DNA of 64,000 nt from Sphingobium sp. CECT 9361 (GCF_918741285.1 NZ_CAKKNC010000018.1:1-64000); one strand, 5' to 3'; positions 6,829 to 15,806 are shown, numbered from the stretch's first letter. The notes: generated from the letters alone by a model not told the origin. Made by a program: numbers and translations.

Positions 6829-7709
6829 CCTCCGCTACCGCCGCTTTTTACATAGATCGTCTGGCCGCAACCCACCATCTGACTGGTTGCCCCGCCGATT
6901 AGTCGCTCGGAATGGCCGATGTAGAGATATCCGCCTGGTGCCAGCAAATCGACGAACCGCGCTTCCAGCTCTGCCTTGGCCGCATCGTCGAAATAAATCA
7001 TGACATTGCGACAGAAGATCACGTCATACTGGCACCGCATCGGCCATTTTTCGAACAAGTTGAGTACGCGCGCAGTCACAAGTGCGCGTGCCTCGTCAGC
7101 CATGACGAAATTGGCGCCATTCGGTCGCAGCCAGCTGGTGCGATAGGCCGCAGGCACAGGCTCAATGGTTTCCGCCGAATAGATGCCACGCCGCGTACTT
7201 TCGACGACATGCGGAGCAAGGTCGGTCGCCAGCAGACGGACGTCACCATCCCGCAACCACCCAGCCGAACTGCGATCCTGTCCTAGAAGGCACATCGCGA
7301 TGGTGTAGACTTCCTCGCCGCTGGAACAGCCAGCAGACCAGATCCGTACCGGCTGACGTCGGGCACGGTCTTTCAGCCAAGGCAAAGTGGTCTTGCGCAG
7401 ATGCTCGAAATGATGGTTCTCACGAAAGAAATGCGTGTGGTTCGTCGTCAGAGCCACCACCATTGCTGCGCGCTCGACAGCATTGCTTTCCACCAGCGTC
7501 ATATAATCGCGAAAGCTGGCCAGCCCGTGATCGCGCAAACGGCGACTGAGGCGCGACTGGACCAGCGTAGTCTTGGCATCGCTGAGGTGAATTCGGGCGT
7601 CGCTCTGCATAATTTTGGCAATCGTCGCGAACTCGGCGCGGCCGAGTATCGGCGAACCGGAACCACCCGGATCGCTGGAACTGCGCGCCGTAAGCTGCTC
7701 GTCGATCAT
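6825..7709 (-). CDS. cheR: Chemoreceptor methyltransferase CheR
   Basis: A 294-residue SAM-dependent enzyme that methylates receptor glutamates. It has the N-terminal helical CheR domain (LSRRLRDHGLASFRDY) and the catalytic domain with RIWSAGCSSGEEVYTIAM (SAM motif), LATDLAPHVV and FCRNVMIYFD. The beta-subdomain that binds receptor pentapeptides is present in outline. It overlaps cheB (4 bases) and cheW (4 bases). The globin-coupled receptor at 20.2-21.8 kb ends in AWQSF, which fits a CheR tether. Confidence 0.96.
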   Translation of the reverse strand: MIDEQLTARSSSDPGGSGSPILGRAEFATIAKIMQSDARIHLSDAKTTLVQSRLSRRLRDHGLASFRDYMTLVESNAVERAAMVVALTTNHTHFFRENHHFEHLRKTTLPWLKDRARRQPVRIWSAGCSSGEEVYTIAMCLLGQDRSSAGWLRDGDVRLLATDLAPHVVESTRRGIYSAETIEPVPAAYRTSWLRPNGANFVMADEARALVTARVLNLFEKWPMRCQYDVIFCRNVMIYFDDAAKAELEARFVDLLAPGGYLYIGHSERLIGGATSQMVGCGQTIYVKSGGSGG

Positions 7710-8197
7710 GCTGCCATCTCGAGGTGGCGCATAAGGCCAAGCGATTCGAGATCGAGCAGCAGGACCATGATGGACGTTTCTGCTGCAGCGCCTTCCTGTG
7801 TGCGGGGTGCAACCTGCACCAGGCCGGCGATAACGCTTTGTTCGCAGGTTTCGACTTCGGGCGCGGGTTGGATCTGGTCTTCGTTGATCAAGATGATGTC
7901 GGCGACCTCATCGACCAGGAAACCGGCCTGCTTGCCGCCGATGGTGGCGACCAGGATGCACGAACGGGCATGGAGCACACTCGGCGTCCATCCTAACCGC
8001 TCGGCCAGTCCGATGACCGGGACGACGGTGCCGCGCAAATTCGTGACGCCCTTGATATAGGCAGGCACGCTTGGCAGCGGCGTAGGGGGTTCCCACTCGC
8101 GAATTTCGATCAACGCCTTCATGTCTATTCCAAACATCTGGTCGCCCAGCGAGAAGGTTACGATCTTGCGTTCACCGGGAGTGTTAAGCGTGCTCAT
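7706..8197 (-). CDS. cheW: Chemotaxis coupling protein CheW
   Basis: A 163-residue CheW-fold protein with ALIEIREWEPPTPLPSVP, IKGVTNLRGTVVPVIGL and FLVDEVADIILI. It couples receptors to the CheA P5 domain in the signalling array. It is encoded between cheA and cheR with ATGA overlaps on both sides. The C-terminal 20 residues are somewhat divergent. Confidence 0.95.
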   Translation of the reverse strand: MSTLNTPGERKIVTFSLGDQMFGIDMKALIEIREWEPPTPLPSVPAYIKGVTNLRGTVVPVIGLAERLGWTPSVLHARSCILVATIGGKQAGFLVDEVADIILINEDQIQPAPEVETCEQSVIAGLVQVAPRTQEGAAAETSIMVLLLDLESLGLMRHLEMAA

Positions 8198-10398
8198 GCT
8201 GCCAATCCTTTCAGAGGTGCGTTTGAAGTTATCGGACCGGCCGATGCGACCAGTGCGTCTATGTCGAGGATCAGGGCGATCGAACCGTCGCCCAGGATGG
8301 TTGCGCCGCCCAATCCGCGGATGGGGTAGAGATTCTGGTCGAGGCTCTTGATCACGACCTCGCGGCGGTCGTCGATTGTATCGACCATCAATCCGACATT
8401 GCCGACGCTCTCGCTTTCGACGATGATTATCAGCGATTCCTCGGGTGAACGACGAGCTTCCTCGTTGAGTCCGAACATATCGGTCAGCCGCTTTACCGGC
8501 AGATAATTCCCTCGAAGCTCGATCACTTCGCTGGTGGGCGTCATTGGGCGAACCTGTCCCGGCTCCGGTCGCACTGTCTCGATGACATTGGTCAAAGGCA
8601 GCACAAACCGCTGGCCAGATAGCCGCACGATCATCCCATCGAGGATGGCGAGCGTAAGCGGCAGGATCATCGTGAACGTCGTGCCAACCCCTGGAGTGGA
8701 GGTGATGTCCACGCGTCCGCCCAGCGCTTCAACGTTGGAGCGCACGACATCCATGCCGACGCCACGACCTGAGATGCTGGAGATCGTGTCCGCCGTCGAA
8801 AAGCCGGGCGCACAGATCAGTTGGTCGATTTCTTCATCCGATAGCACTGCATCGGCCGCAATGATGCCCTTCTCTATGGCCTTGGCGCGGACGCGAACTC
8901 GGTCGATGCCCTTGCCGTCATCGCTTACCCGCACGAAAATCCGCGCACCCTTTTGTTCGGCCGACAGCTTGATCAAACCTTCGGCGGGCTTGCCGGCGGC
9001 AAGCCGGTCAGCCGGGTCTTCGATGCCGTGGTCGACGGCGTTGCGGATCATATGGGTCAGCGGATCGCCAATCTTCTCGATCACGCCCTTGTCGACTTCG
9101 GTGGTTTCTCCGCTAACCTCCAGAATCACTTGCTTGCCGGTCTCCCCGGCAAGATCGCGCAGCATGCGCGGAACGCGGGAAAAGGCCTGCCGGATCGGCT
9201 GCGCACGCAGCGACATCACATTGTCCTGAATCTCGCGCGTCAGACGGGCCAGTTCGGGAAGCTCCACGCGCTCCTGATCCACCGGCGGCAGGCGGTCGGA
9301 CAGGATCGAATTGCGGATCACCAGTTCGCCGACGAGATTGAGGAGCATGTCGAGCTTCATCAGATCGACACGGATCGTTTGCTGGACGACTTCTACCTGA
9401 CGGGCATCGGCCGTGCTCGTGACACGCGGTGGGGGCGGCGGCTCGTTTGCCGTCTCAACCAATGCCAGGACCGGCGTCGGCGGTGCCGTTTTGGGTTCTG
9501 CCGGTGAAGGGTCGATCGGTGCTGGCATAGCAGGCGCCATCGATGCAGCGGCCCGGGTGATTTCGACCACTGAATCCGGCGCAACGAAGTCGAAGCATTC
9601 GCTGATAGTGCTTTCTTCGACAGTTGCCGGGACCGAGAGCGTCCAGGTCAGATAGCTTTCTTCCGGGTCGAGATCGCGCAGCGGCGGCAACGCCGAGATA
9701 TCGACCTCGGTCATCACGCCGCCGAGACGCTCGACCTCGCGAACGGCCAGCAGCGGTTCAGCACCATTAGCCATAGCAGCGCGCGACGGGTCGAAACGGA
9801 CCGTCCAGGGCTGCGGATCGCCGGACCCCAGATCGTCCATCGAAACGCCGACGGGTTCGAAACCGAATGGATCAAGTTCCTCGACCCCTGCGATGACCGG
9901 CGTAAAGCCGAACTGATCCGCTTCTGCCGGAGCAGGCTCGATATCGACAGGCGTGGTCTCAACCGGTGTAGAGGGTGCGGGCGATGCGATGGCCATCGTT
10001 CCGGCACCCTTGGTGGCCAGAACCTCCTCAAGTGCGGCAAGTGCTGCAGCATCGGAAGGCGGGCCTGCGACGCCCTGCGCCGCGGCAACATGATCGGCCA
10101 GCACATCGAATGCGGTAAGCATCACTTTGGTTACTTCGGGCGTTGCGGCGATCTTGCCGCCGCGCACCTCGTCCAGCACGTTTTCAAAACAGTGCGAGAA
10201 TGCCAGTAGCGCCGCATGACCGAATGCGCCTGATCCGCCCTTGATCGAATGGACCGCGCGAAAAACGCCTGCAATGACTTCTTTCGAAACATCGCCCGCC
10301 GCCATCGCCGACAGACCCTGTTCGGCGACCGCAAGGCCTTCGGTGCATTCTTCGAAAAAGATGGCCTGGATTTCGTCGAGTTCGTCGCTCACGGGCAT
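8194..10398 (-). CDS. cheA: Chemotaxis histidine kinase CheA
   Basis: About 734 residues. The N-terminal HPt domain carries His50 in FRAVHSIKGGSGAFGH. A long acidic, Pro-rich linker (about residues 125-345) replaces a recognisable P2 domain. Then come the P3 dimerisation helices, the ATPase domain (HMIRNAVDHGIEDP N-box, VSDDGKGID, GRGVGMDVV) and a C-terminal CheW-like P5 domain. It phosphorylates both CheY proteins and CheB. ATG 10398 (MPVSDELDE) overlaps cheY by 10 bases. GTG 10392 would give a classic 4-base overlap and is also possible. The frame is open further upstream, but those residues lie in cheY. Confidence 0.95.
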   Translation of the reverse strand: MPVSDELDEIQAIFFEECTEGLAVAEQGLSAMAAGDVSKEVIAGVFRAVHSIKGGSGAFGHAALLAFSHCFENVLDEVRGGKIAATPEVTKVMLTAFDVLADHVAAAQGVAGPPSDAAALAALEEVLATKGAGTMAIASPAPSTPVETTPVDIEPAPAEADQFGFTPVIAGVEELDPFGFEPVGVSMDDLGSGDPQPWTVRFDPSRAAMANGAEPLLAVREVERLGGVMTEVDISALPPLRDLDPEESYLTWTLSVPATVEESTISECFDFVAPDSVVEITRAAASMAPAMPAPIDPSPAEPKTAPPTPVLALVETANEPPPPPRVTSTADARQVEVVQQTIRVDLMKLDMLLNLVGELVIRNSILSDRLPPVDQERVELPELARLTREIQDNVMSLRAQPIRQAFSRVPRMLRDLAGETGKQVILEVSGETTEVDKGVIEKIGDPLTHMIRNAVDHGIEDPADRLAAGKPAEGLIKLSAEQKGARIFVRVSDDGKGIDRVRVRAKAIEKGIIAADAVLSDEEIDQLICAPGFSTADTISSISGRGVGMDVVRSNVEALGGRVDITSTPGVGTTFTMILPLTLAILDGMIVRLSGQRFVLPLTNVIETVRPEPGQVRPMTPTSEVIELRGNYLPVKRLTDMFGLNEEARRSPEESLIIIVESESVGNVGLMVDTIDDRREVVIKSLDQNLYPIRGLGGATILGDGSIALILDIDALVASAGPITSNAPLKGLAA

Positions 10399-10754
10399 AC
10401 ACGGCGAATTGCCGCCCCCAGTTTTTCGCTGTCGAACGGCTTGGTGATCCATCCCGTGGCACCTGCCGATCGCGCGCGAAGCTTCTTGTCGTCGGAAAAC
10501 TCGGTCGACAGCACGAGAATGGGGGTTCCGCGGAACTGGGGCACGGCACGGACTGCTTCGATCAGCTCGAAACCATCCATCTTCGGCATGTTGATGTCGG
10601 TGATGAGCAGATCCGGAACCACATCATGCATGCGTTCCAGACCGTGTTCGCCGTCATCGGCGCTTTCGACCCGAAAGCCTTGTGCGGTCAGCGAAGCCTT
10701 TAGCAGCATACGCATGCTGGCGGAGTCGTCGACGGCGAGGATGAGCTTGCTCAA
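10389..10754 (-). CDS. cheY: Chemotaxis response regulator CheY (operon-proximal copy)
   Basis: A 121-residue receiver with D9/D10, phosphoacceptor D53 in LLITDINMPKMDG, Ser/Thr in LVLSTEF and Lys in WITKPFD. It lies immediately upstream of cheA, the position of cheY1 in Sinorhizobium, where the proximal CheY is a phosphate sink. Overlaps of 4 bases with the STAS gene and 4-10 bases with cheA suggest tightly coupled translation. Confidence 0.92.
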   Translation of the reverse strand: MSKLILAVDDSASMRMLLKASLTAQGFRVESADDGEHGLERMHDVVPDLLITDINMPKMDGFELIEAVRAVPQFRGTPILVLSTEFSDDKKLRARSAGATGWITKPFDSEKLGAAIRRVCP

Positions 10755-11113
10755 AGTGAATCGTCCTTTCCTGTCTCGAAGCCGATCGCATCTGCCAGTT
10801 GGCAGGCGTCGACACGCTCACGGAACGCAGCGCTTGCGCCCGTGTAGTGGAGGTCATGATCGCGTTCGGTTGCCTCACGCTTTGCAGCGATCAGTAGCTG
10901 GAGCGCGGCCTGGCCGATGCTGACTACTTCCGATGCGTCGATCGCGGTCGTCCCGGAATGATCTGCCGCCATAATAAGCTGGTTTCGCAGATCCTCCGCA
11001 GCGACGGTGGAGACATGGCCGTGCAGCCGGATGGTACCGAAGTCCGTCACGGCATTGGGTTCCGACACCGATGGATCCGATGTTGGGTCAGGCTGGGAGA
11101 GCGTTAAGGTCAT
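10751..11113 (-). CDS. STAS-domain protein of the chemotaxis operon (CheS-like position)
   Basis: A 120-residue protein with an SpoIIAA-like STAS fold: RLHGHVSTVAAEDLRNQLIMAA, then TAIDASEVVSIGQAALQLLIAAKREATE. In canonical anti-anti-sigma factors the loop reads D.SG...DSSG with a phosphorylated Ser. Here it is DASEVVSIGQAA, with no Ser at the expected DSSG position, so phospho-switching may be lost. It sits between motA and cheY. Sinorhizobium cheS occupies the comparable slot before cheY1 and helps CheY1-P drain through CheA. ATG 11113 is used, with in-frame ATGs further upstream inside motA. The 26-base overlap with motA is unusual. Confidence 0.7.
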   Translation of the reverse strand: MTLTLSQPDPTSDPSVSEPNAVTDFGTIRLHGHVSTVAAEDLRNQLIMAADHSGTTAIDASEVVSIGQAALQLLIAAKREATERDHDLHYTGASAAFRERVDACQLADAIGFETGKDDSL

Positions 11114-11972
11114 TTTTCGCCTCATCGAGTGTGGTCTCGAGTTGTTGGAAGGTGGGAGCAAAGCTCGACGGAACCATCCGCCGGGCGATTTCGATAGCGA
11201 CCTGCGTCGCCAGACCATGTGCGTGGCCCAGGATCGCGGTCTTGGCGATCATGTAAGGTTTGCTGTCGTCCTCGATGATCCCCAGCAGCTTCGACGAGAG
11301 CGGCCCGACGGCACAGTAGGCCAGCAATACGCCCAGGAAGGTGCCGACCAACGCGCCGCCGATCATCGCACCGAGCACTTCGACCGGTTGGTCGATCGAA
11401 CCCATCGTCTTGATAATGCCGAGCACCGCAGCGATGATCCCGATCGCCGGCAAGCCGTCCGCCATGGTCTGCAATGCCGTCTGCGGCATCAATTCCTCAG
11501 CGTGATGCTTGTCCAGGTCGTTTTCCATCGCCTCGGCGAGTTGATGCGGATCCTCGAAGTTGATCGTCATCATCCGCAAGTAATCGCAGATGAACTCGAT
11601 GAGATGATGGTCGGCGAGCAGGCGCGGATAGGGCATGAACAGCTTGCTCTCCTTAGGATTGTCGAGATGGGGCTCAATGCCGGTCGCGCCGCCCTTTTTG
11701 AACGTACTCAGCAGGCCGAACATCAGCGTGAGCAGATCGCGATAATCGCTGTCCTTCCAGCGCGAACCCTTGAAAGCCCGCAGCATACCCTTGCCGGCAT
11801 TTTTAACCGTAGCGAGTGAATTGCCGACGATGAACGACCCGACGGCAGCGCCGACGATTGCCATCATCTCGTGCGGCAAGGCATGGAGGATGACTTCCAT
11901 CTTGCCCCCCGCCAAGAGGAAGCTGCCAAATACGCATCCAAGTATAAGAAGAAAGCCAACGCCGTTTAACAT
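11088..11972 (-). CDS. motA: Flagellar stator protein MotA
   Basis: A 294-residue stator protein with four membrane segments (about residues 3-22, 34-55, 170-195 and 203-225), the cytoplasmic loop with KGSRWKDSDY, LLADHHLIEFICDYLR and ALQTMADGLPAIGIIAAVLGIIKTMG, and IGGALVGTFLGVLLAY in TM4. It forms a 5:2 complex with MotB, through which proton flow drives rotation. It is the first gene of the minus-strand motility operon, with GGAG before the ATG and a CGTCCTATAAT element 40 bases upstream. Confidence 0.96.
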   Translation of the reverse strand: MLNGVGFLLILGCVFGSFLLAGGKMEVILHALPHEMMAIVGAAVGSFIVGNSLATVKNAGKGMLRAFKGSRWKDSDYRDLLTLMFGLLSTFKKGGATGIEPHLDNPKESKLFMPYPRLLADHHLIEFICDYLRMMTINFEDPHQLAEAMENDLDKHHAEELMPQTALQTMADGLPAIGIIAAVLGIIKTMGSIDQPVEVLGAMIGGALVGTFLGVLLAYCAVGPLSSKLLGIIEDDSKPYMIAKTAILGHAHGLATQVAIEIARRMVPSSFAPTFQQLETTLDEAKNDLNALPA

Positions 11973-12011
11973 GATGAATTCTAATTCTCCGTAATGGAAA
12001 GGCGTTGTTTG

Positions 12012-12022
12012 ATTATAGGACG
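12012..12022 (-). promoter_or_regulatory. Putative -10 element of the motA-che-motB operon
   Basis: The minus strand reads CGTCCTATAAT, placing TATAAT 40 bases upstream of the motA ATG. The identical 11-mer occurs 51 bases upstream of the HAD gene. No consensus -35 is seen at 17 bases. Confidence 0.45.
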
Positions 12023-12073
12023 GCTAGACCTCGGAGTGTGCCGCAGCACGCAATTTACTGACCGCAGAGGCGG

Positions 12074-12889
12074 TCAGCATGCTGCTGCGTCTTGCCATTC
12101 GATTACTTTGAGATAATTGCGCAGCCGGTTCAGCTCGAGCGACGCCAGCAAGGGGTTCTCGTGGAACGGGGCGACCCGCTCCGCGATTGCGCCACTCCAC
12201 GGGGCATCGCTGTCGAACAGGACGCCCAGCCCAAATACCGCAGGAATGCGCGCGAATGCCAGCACGCGCCCGGTCTTGCCGACGTCGGCTATGAAGTCCT
12301 CGACCGCCGTCAGGACGCCGTTTCTCGGCCCGCCGGATACGCTTGCCATCGCCCATGCCTGCTCGCCGCGAAATCCCTGGCCCGGTACCAGCGCAACCCG
12401 ATCCAGCATGGCTCCAGCGCCGAATTCGTGGGGATGACGAAAGGCCTTTGGAATGCGCCTGGGCGCATAATACATGTCACGTCGGGCCGTCGGCCAACTG
12501 ACATCGTGCAGGAATGTCAGCAGGGGTTTGCCATCGCGTTGGCACAGGGCGTCGGCAGCCAGCAGTTCATTGTAGACCGTGAAGTAATTATGGTCCCCGT
12601 CGATAAGCCAGGCATCGACATTGGAAAGAGTATCGATCACTTCCAGACTGGGCGCGGCGACGTGAGTCACAAACGCAGACTGTGCCGCCCATTCGACGAA
12701 TTCAGGTGCCGGTGCCGGGTCGATGCTGGTCAGGTGGCCATCGACGTCGGCAACGAAGTCTGCGAGCATATGGGACATGCCGCCAAACTCTGCGCCAATT
12801 TCGACGATCCGTCGTGCACCCGACAATTTCAGGCTGCCGAGGATCAGATCGGAAAATTCGGTCATGGAATGGATCAGAAGGTTGCTCAT
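12074..12889 (-). CDS. Class I SAM-dependent methyltransferase (CmcI/Methyltransf_24-like)
   Basis: A 271-residue Rossmann methyltransferase. Motif I is RRIVEIGAEFGGMS (residues 26-39), the acidic residue after strand 2 is D57 in LTSIDPAP, and WLIDGDHNYFTVYNEL (about 94-109) is the metal/substrate motif typical of CmcI-like and sugar O-methyltransferases. FLHDVSWP follows. Substrate unknown. Its start overlaps the stop of the HAD gene by 4 bases, so the two are co-translated, and it ends about 100 bases before motA. Location inside the motility island suggests a surface glycan or flagellin-glycan target, which is inference. Confidence 0.7.
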   Translation of the reverse strand: MSNLLIHSMTEFSDLILGSLKLSGARRIVEIGAEFGGMSHMLADFVADVDGHLTSIDPAPAPEFVEWAAQSAFVTHVAAPSLEVIDTLSNVDAWLIDGDHNYFTVYNELLAADALCQRDGKPLLTFLHDVSWPTARRDMYYAPRRIPKAFRHPHEFGAGAMLDRVALVPGQGFRGEQAWAMASVSGGPRNGVLTAVEDFIADVGKTGRVLAFARIPAVFGLGVLFDSDAPWSGAIAERVAPFHENPLLASLELNRLRNYLKVIEWQDAAAC

Positions 12890-15312
12890 CGCGGGGAATC
12901 TCCGGATATGCCGAACAGGGCGGCCTGATTGATTGTCGCTGGCGTCGGAATCGTTTCACGCATGACGATGGGACGAAAAACCACCGCCAGCATCATGGCA
13001 CGCGCGTCGCGTCGGGCCGGTGGAGGGATCATCATGAAAGCGGCCTTGTCCTCGCAACGGAAGAGATGCGGCCCAGCCTGCTCCATGCCCTCAAGCGTAG
13101 GGACGGCGGCGACTTCCTCTGCTCCCGCGCGCTGTCTGTCGCTCAGGAAACGGTCGACGGGCATGAAGACGACGCTCTCGACTTGCAGCCACTCGTAAAG
13201 TTGCCCGAATTGCAACCCGATGGAGTATCGGCAGTCACTGATCGGGATCGGCGCGACGAAGTATCCATCGTGCGTCGGGGTGGCCGTGATTGTGGCGGTA
13301 TCGACCTTTCGTCCATCGGCGATCAGGACCGGAAGCGTGATTGTCTGGTCTATAAAGTCCGCATATTTCAACGCCAGGCCAAAGCGCTTATGGGCCATCA
13401 GCGTGAGCTTTACGGCCAGTCCTTCACCCTGAAGCTCTGCAGGCAAGTACATTCTTTCGGCGCCGCGCATATAGAATAGCCCGCGCTGCCGAAGGCCGCG
13501 CCGCGCAATATCGCGATCGAACAGCGGTACGACTTCATCGACACCCAGATTGACGTCATGTTGAAATTGCTCAAGTGCGGCGAGTTCTTCGGGCATGGGC
13601 AGGAACATCAATCGTGCCAGCGCGGCAACGGACGAGCTGCGAACGGCGGTCATGTCGATGGCTCGTTCGGGGCGGACGATCGCCGTTCTGGCTTCACGCG
13701 CGTAACGCACGGTGCCACGCTGGATCACATCGCGTGTAGCACTTTGCGCACCTTTGATGGAACTGGCGGCCCTGATCGGCTGCCCGTCGTCAGTATAGTC
13801 GATTACCGAACCTTGGGATGCCGTACAAATCTGCTCAAGGACCGCAACATTCCCGCACAGGGCTTCCAATGTGTTCATGTCGTAGTGACGCCGGTCGATA
13901 AATCCGCGCTTGTCGAAACCGGGCAGGTCATGTTCCCGCAACAGCAGATAGCGTCCTGCTATATCGACGCCCAGCATTGCACGGAGCGGTGCTTCGATCT
14001 GGTTCTGAACCGTCCCGTTATAACCCAGATCGACCAGCATCAGCGTGTCACCGGCCTCGGGCGCAATTGTCGCCCGGAGATAGACGCCTAGCCGCTTTCC
14101 AAAGGCGCGCGTGCGTTTCAATATCTTGGCCATGCGCTGCGCGTTACGGATCGCTCGCACCAGCGCGCTATGCGCGCCCTGCGCCGGCAGCGTACGGAGC
14201 AGCACGGCGATCTCAGCCGGTTCGAACAATAGCTGCGTCAGGATTGCGTGGGGAGAGGTGCCTGCTTCCGCGTCAAGATATCGCAGAACATCCTCTTCCG
14301 TTTTAAGCGAGGCTGCGGTCGCGGTGAAGCGGCTTATTTCCGTTGCATGGGTTGCGGTGTCCTGCGCTACGGCATCGTAAACGAGACGCGGCAAATGGCC
14401 ATCGCGCATCAGGAACAGGATATGGACTTTGCCGCCGCACGTTTGACGCAGCGTGGCAGCCTCCTGCCCAATCCATTGCGCAAAACCCCAGAGCACCGGC
14501 CCTATCGTCGTATAGCCCAGCAGTTCGGCGGGGTTATGAACTTGCGGCTCGCCAAGAGCAATCGCTGCACGGTGCGGCTGACAGTTCAAATTGGGGGTCG
14601 CTGCCCCCGAATGGATCATTTCACTGGTGGCAGCTTCCAGCCGCAATCGTTGTTCAACGGCGGGACTGAACTGCCTGAAATGCAGGGCTTGTACGCCGGC
14701 CTTTTGCCCCGCGACCAGATCGGCAGCGCGGTTGTCGCCGATGTGCAGGATGGTATCGCATCGCACACCCAGTTTCTTCACGACTTTACCGATCAGGCCT
14801 TCGCCCTTCGACACGCCATGTTCGGAGGAGCAGAAGATCCGGTCGATCAGCGCCCGCACCTCGTCCCCTGCAGCAGCAGCGATCAGCGCGCCGAGTTCCG
14901 TACTGTTCAGATAGGTGTCGCTGATGATGATCACCATCAGCCCGCGTGCCCGTGCCGCCTGCATGAGCTTGATGACGGGCATGAATCCGAAACAGTGGTT
15001 TGCCTCTGCATTAAGCTCCTGCTCGACCATCGCTGCGCGCTCACGCGACGTGGCATTGGGAGCAAGTTCGGCATAAATATCTGAAAGAGCGACCTCATTG
15101 TTATGGGTGCGCAGCGCAGATGCGATGCGCGCGCGCTGCTCTGCCAATTGGCGCTGCAACTGACTGGGGCCGTCCAGCGCGGAGAAAATGTCGCGTGGAG
15201 CGTGCGTGTCCCGCCACAGGAGTGTATCGAAGCAGTCGAGCGAAAGAATCTTCACGTCGGGCCGTGCATCGAGCGCTGTTGGCAGGTCGCAAGCCAGGAT
15301 CGTGTCGTTCAT
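12886..15312 (-). CDS. Large HAD-superfamily protein (COG5610-like), glycan-associated type
   Basis: An 808-residue protein. Residues 20-235 form a HAD hydrolase module with motif I-like LSLDCFDTLLWR (Asp26), motif II-like IIISDTYLN and motif IV-like ILHIGDNRAADLVAGQKAG. Residues 240-808 are a large region of unknown function with HILFLMRDGHLPRLVYDAV near its start. Proteins of this architecture are commonly found in polysaccharide and flagellin-modification clusters, but no biochemical role can be read from sequence. AAGGAC precedes ATG 15312, and CGTCCTATAAT, identical to the motA element, lies 51 bases upstream. Translationally coupled to the methyltransferase. Confidence 0.65.
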   Translation of the reverse strand: MNDTILACDLPTALDARPDVKILSLDCFDTLLWRDTHAPRDIFSALDGPSQLQRQLAEQRARIASALRTHNNEVALSDIYAELAPNATSRERAAMVEQELNAEANHCFGFMPVIKLMQAARARGLMVIIISDTYLNSTELGALIAAAAGDEVRALIDRIFCSSEHGVSKGEGLIGKVVKKLGVRCDTILHIGDNRAADLVAGQKAGVQALHFRQFSPAVEQRLRLEAATSEMIHSGAATPNLNCQPHRAAIALGEPQVHNPAELLGYTTIGPVLWGFAQWIGQEAATLRQTCGGKVHILFLMRDGHLPRLVYDAVAQDTATHATEISRFTATAASLKTEEDVLRYLDAEAGTSPHAILTQLLFEPAEIAVLLRTLPAQGAHSALVRAIRNAQRMAKILKRTRAFGKRLGVYLRATIAPEAGDTLMLVDLGYNGTVQNQIEAPLRAMLGVDIAGRYLLLREHDLPGFDKRGFIDRRHYDMNTLEALCGNVAVLEQICTASQGSVIDYTDDGQPIRAASSIKGAQSATRDVIQRGTVRYAREARTAIVRPERAIDMTAVRSSSVAALARLMFLPMPEELAALEQFQHDVNLGVDEVVPLFDRDIARRGLRQRGLFYMRGAERMYLPAELQGEGLAVKLTLMAHKRFGLALKYADFIDQTITLPVLIADGRKVDTATITATPTHDGYFVAPIPISDCRYSIGLQFGQLYEWLQVESVVFMPVDRFLSDRQRAGAEEVAAVPTLEGMEQAGPHLFRCEDKAAFMMIPPPARRDARAMMLAVVFRPIVMRETIPTPATINQAALFGISGDSPR

Positions 15313-15362
15313 GCGGGTGTCCTTCAGATATCGGTGCGCTGGGCAATGCGCTGGTCTCTCCC

Positions 15363-15373
15363 ATTATAGGACG
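15363..15373 (-). promoter_or_regulatory. Putative -10 element of the HAD-methyltransferase operon
   Basis: The minus strand reads CGTCCTATAAT, identical over 11 bases to the element upstream of motA, with TATAAT 51 bases from the HAD start. A second CATAATCG directly upstream resembles an imperfect copy. Confidence 0.4.
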
Positions 15374-15446
15374 ATTATGGGATTGTGCGTTCGCCGTTTT
15401 CGATGCGGGATCGTCTAAAATAGGAGTTCAGCCAAGAGGAACGCCT

Positions 15447-15806
15447 ATGTCACTCAATGCCTATCAACGTGTTCGCAGCATCGTCGAAACGCCCCGCCAA
15501 GCGGAGCGCCGACTGATGTGCGAGATCACCGGAGAAATGATCCATGCGCGTGAAGCCGGCCACGTTCGGGGGGCTCTGATGCCTTCGTTGCATCGCAACC
15601 GGGAATTGTGGAGTACCTTCTCGGCCGTGTGTGGAAGCGCGGGCAACGAACTGCCCATGCCTTTGCGCGCGAGCATCATTTCGCTCGCCCTGTGGGTCGA
15701 TCAGTTCACAAGCGATGTCGCCGCAGGGCGGGAGTCGATTGACGATCTTATCTCGGTCAATCGCGATATTATCGAGGGACTGACCGGTAGCGGCATCCCC
15801 GATTGA
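15447..15806 (+). CDS. flaF: Flagellar biosynthesis regulator FlaF
   Basis: The 119-residue protein matches the alphaproteobacterial FlaF family: N-terminal MSLNAYQRVRSIVETPRQAE, a central helix with LMPSLHRNRELWSTF and the C-terminal SIISLALWVDQFTSDV. FlaF promotes flagellin translation or secretion and counteracts FlbT, which represses fljK mRNA in Caulobacter. Neither flbT nor a flagellin gene is in this window. ATG 15447 has AAGAGGA at the right distance. The frame is open upstream of this but without family similarity. Divergent from the HAD gene across 134 bases. Confidence 0.85.
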   Translation: MSLNAYQRVRSIVETPRQAERRLMCEITGEMIHAREAGHVRGALMPSLHRNRELWSTFSAVCGSAGNELPMPLRASIISLALWVDQFTSDVAAGRESIDDLISVNRDIIEGLTGSGIPD

